Notes under the pieces: generated by a model
Database searches by the model: none
What the model saw: only the letters and a program-made list of their open reading frames with translations
Told to the model about the DNA's origin: nothing
Position numbers and translations under genes: made by a program
Source of the DNA: Pseudomonadota bacterium
GTDB lineage: Bacteria > Pseudomonadota > Gammaproteobacteria > Burkholderiales > Burkholderiaceae_D
Direction: 5' to 3'
Assembly (NCBI GenBank): GCA_023391395.1
Contig: JAEWBA010000083.1
Location: forward strand, 1-5,422
DNA length: 5,422 nt
Part shown: in pieces, positions 5,133-5,422 of the stretch
Numbering within the stretch: the stretch's first letter is position 1
Layout of the letters: each line of letters starts with the position of its first letter

Positions 5133-5422
5133 AAATATCCATCAGCATGTCGTAGTTGCGCTCCGGCGTGTACCTGGCTTCGTACTCGGCGCGGGCGGCG
5201 CGGCCCATGCGCGCCATTTCCGCCGGATGGGCATTGGCCCAGGCGATCTTGTTCGCGAGATCCTCCGCATTGCCCGGATCGAACAGCAGGCCGGTGACAC
5301 CGTCCTGCACGATGCCGGGCAGGGCGCCCAGCCGACTGGCAATCACCGGCAGGCCAGCCGAAAAGGCTTCCACGATGGTGCGCGGCGAATTCTCGTAGCA
5401 GACGCTGGGCAGGATCAGGTAG
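5086..5422 (-). CDS. GT4-type glycosyltransferase, C-terminal part
   Basis: This is the last 111 or so residues of a glycosyltransferase whose start lies beyond the right edge. It shows the donor-binding half of a GT-B fold: PSVCYENSPRTIVEAFSAG contains the E-x7-E motif typical of GT4 retaining enzymes, followed by LPVIASRLGALPGIV, DGVTGLLFDPGNAEDLANKI and a closing helix ending ERNYDMLMDIYEDAIAAI. Such enzymes use nucleotide sugars to extend lipid-linked glycans on the cytoplasmic side. The TAA at 5088-5086 lies inside or just before the GT26 gene, depending on that gene's start, so the two are almost certainly co-transcribed and probably translationally coupled. The sugar specificity is not readable. 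Beyond the visible part nothing can be said. Confidence 0.9.
   Translation of the reverse strand, partial: YLILPSVCYENSPRTIVEAFSAGLPVIASRLGALPGIVQDGVTGLLFDPGNAEDLANKIAWANAHPAEMARMGRAARAEYEARYTPERNYDMLMDIYEDAIAAIRRVPRAA

Noticed and set aside
1..5422. Mobile element, CRISPR, tRNA/rRNA or defence system
   Set aside because: I found no transposase, regularly spaced direct repeats, tRNA-like cloverleaf or defence-type domains; every long stretch is explained by the genes listed.

Overview
The window is ordinary GC-rich proteobacterial chromosome. Strong G/C preference at third codon positions and the kinds of proteins present suggest a Betaproteobacterium, probably Burkholderiales (Oxalobacteraceae- or Burkholderiaceae-like). 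That placement is inferred from protein families and composition; no rRNA or other marker is present. I see no mobile element, CRISPR array, tRNA or rRNA.

Layout: (1) Positions 1-287, + strand, hold the C-terminal half of an NAD(P)H-dependent FMN reductase of the ChrR/YieF flavodoxin-like family. (2) Positions 288-387 are a convergent gap with GC-rich hairpins. (3) Positions 388-936, - strand, encode a DUF1269 family protein with a glycine-rich hydrophobic centre. Its leader carries a strong hairpin and a possible ECF-type promoter. (4) Positions 1086-1649, - strand, encode a thioredoxin-fold redoxin with a CPGC active site and a cysteine-rich tail. (5) Positions 1650-1832 are a divergent intergenic region with a consensus -10 box and a palindromic possible operator in front of the next gene. 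(6) Positions 1833-4235, + strand, encode an 800-residue soluble hybrid sensor kinase: three PAS-like modules, HisKA, HATPase and a C-terminal receiver. (7) Positions 4236-4313 are a convergent gap holding a perfect 22-base palindrome, probably the terminator of the next gene. (8) Positions 4314-5132, - strand, encode a WecG/TagA/CpsF (GT26) glycosyltransferase. (9) Positions 5086-5422, - strand, hold the C-terminal end of a GT4-type glycosyltransferase whose stop overlaps or abuts the start of the GT26 gene.

How they fit together: the two glycosyltransferases are the distal end of a surface or exopolysaccharide operon that enters from the right edge. The flavin reductase, DUF1269 protein and redoxin look like a loose group of redox or stress-related genes. 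The kinase is divergent from the redoxin and has no adjacent separate response regulator, so its output partner is unknown. I found no convincing undescribed system. The points most worth a second look are the DUF1269 leader, the palindrome at the kinase promoter, the kinase-receiver junction and the redoxin cysteine tail.
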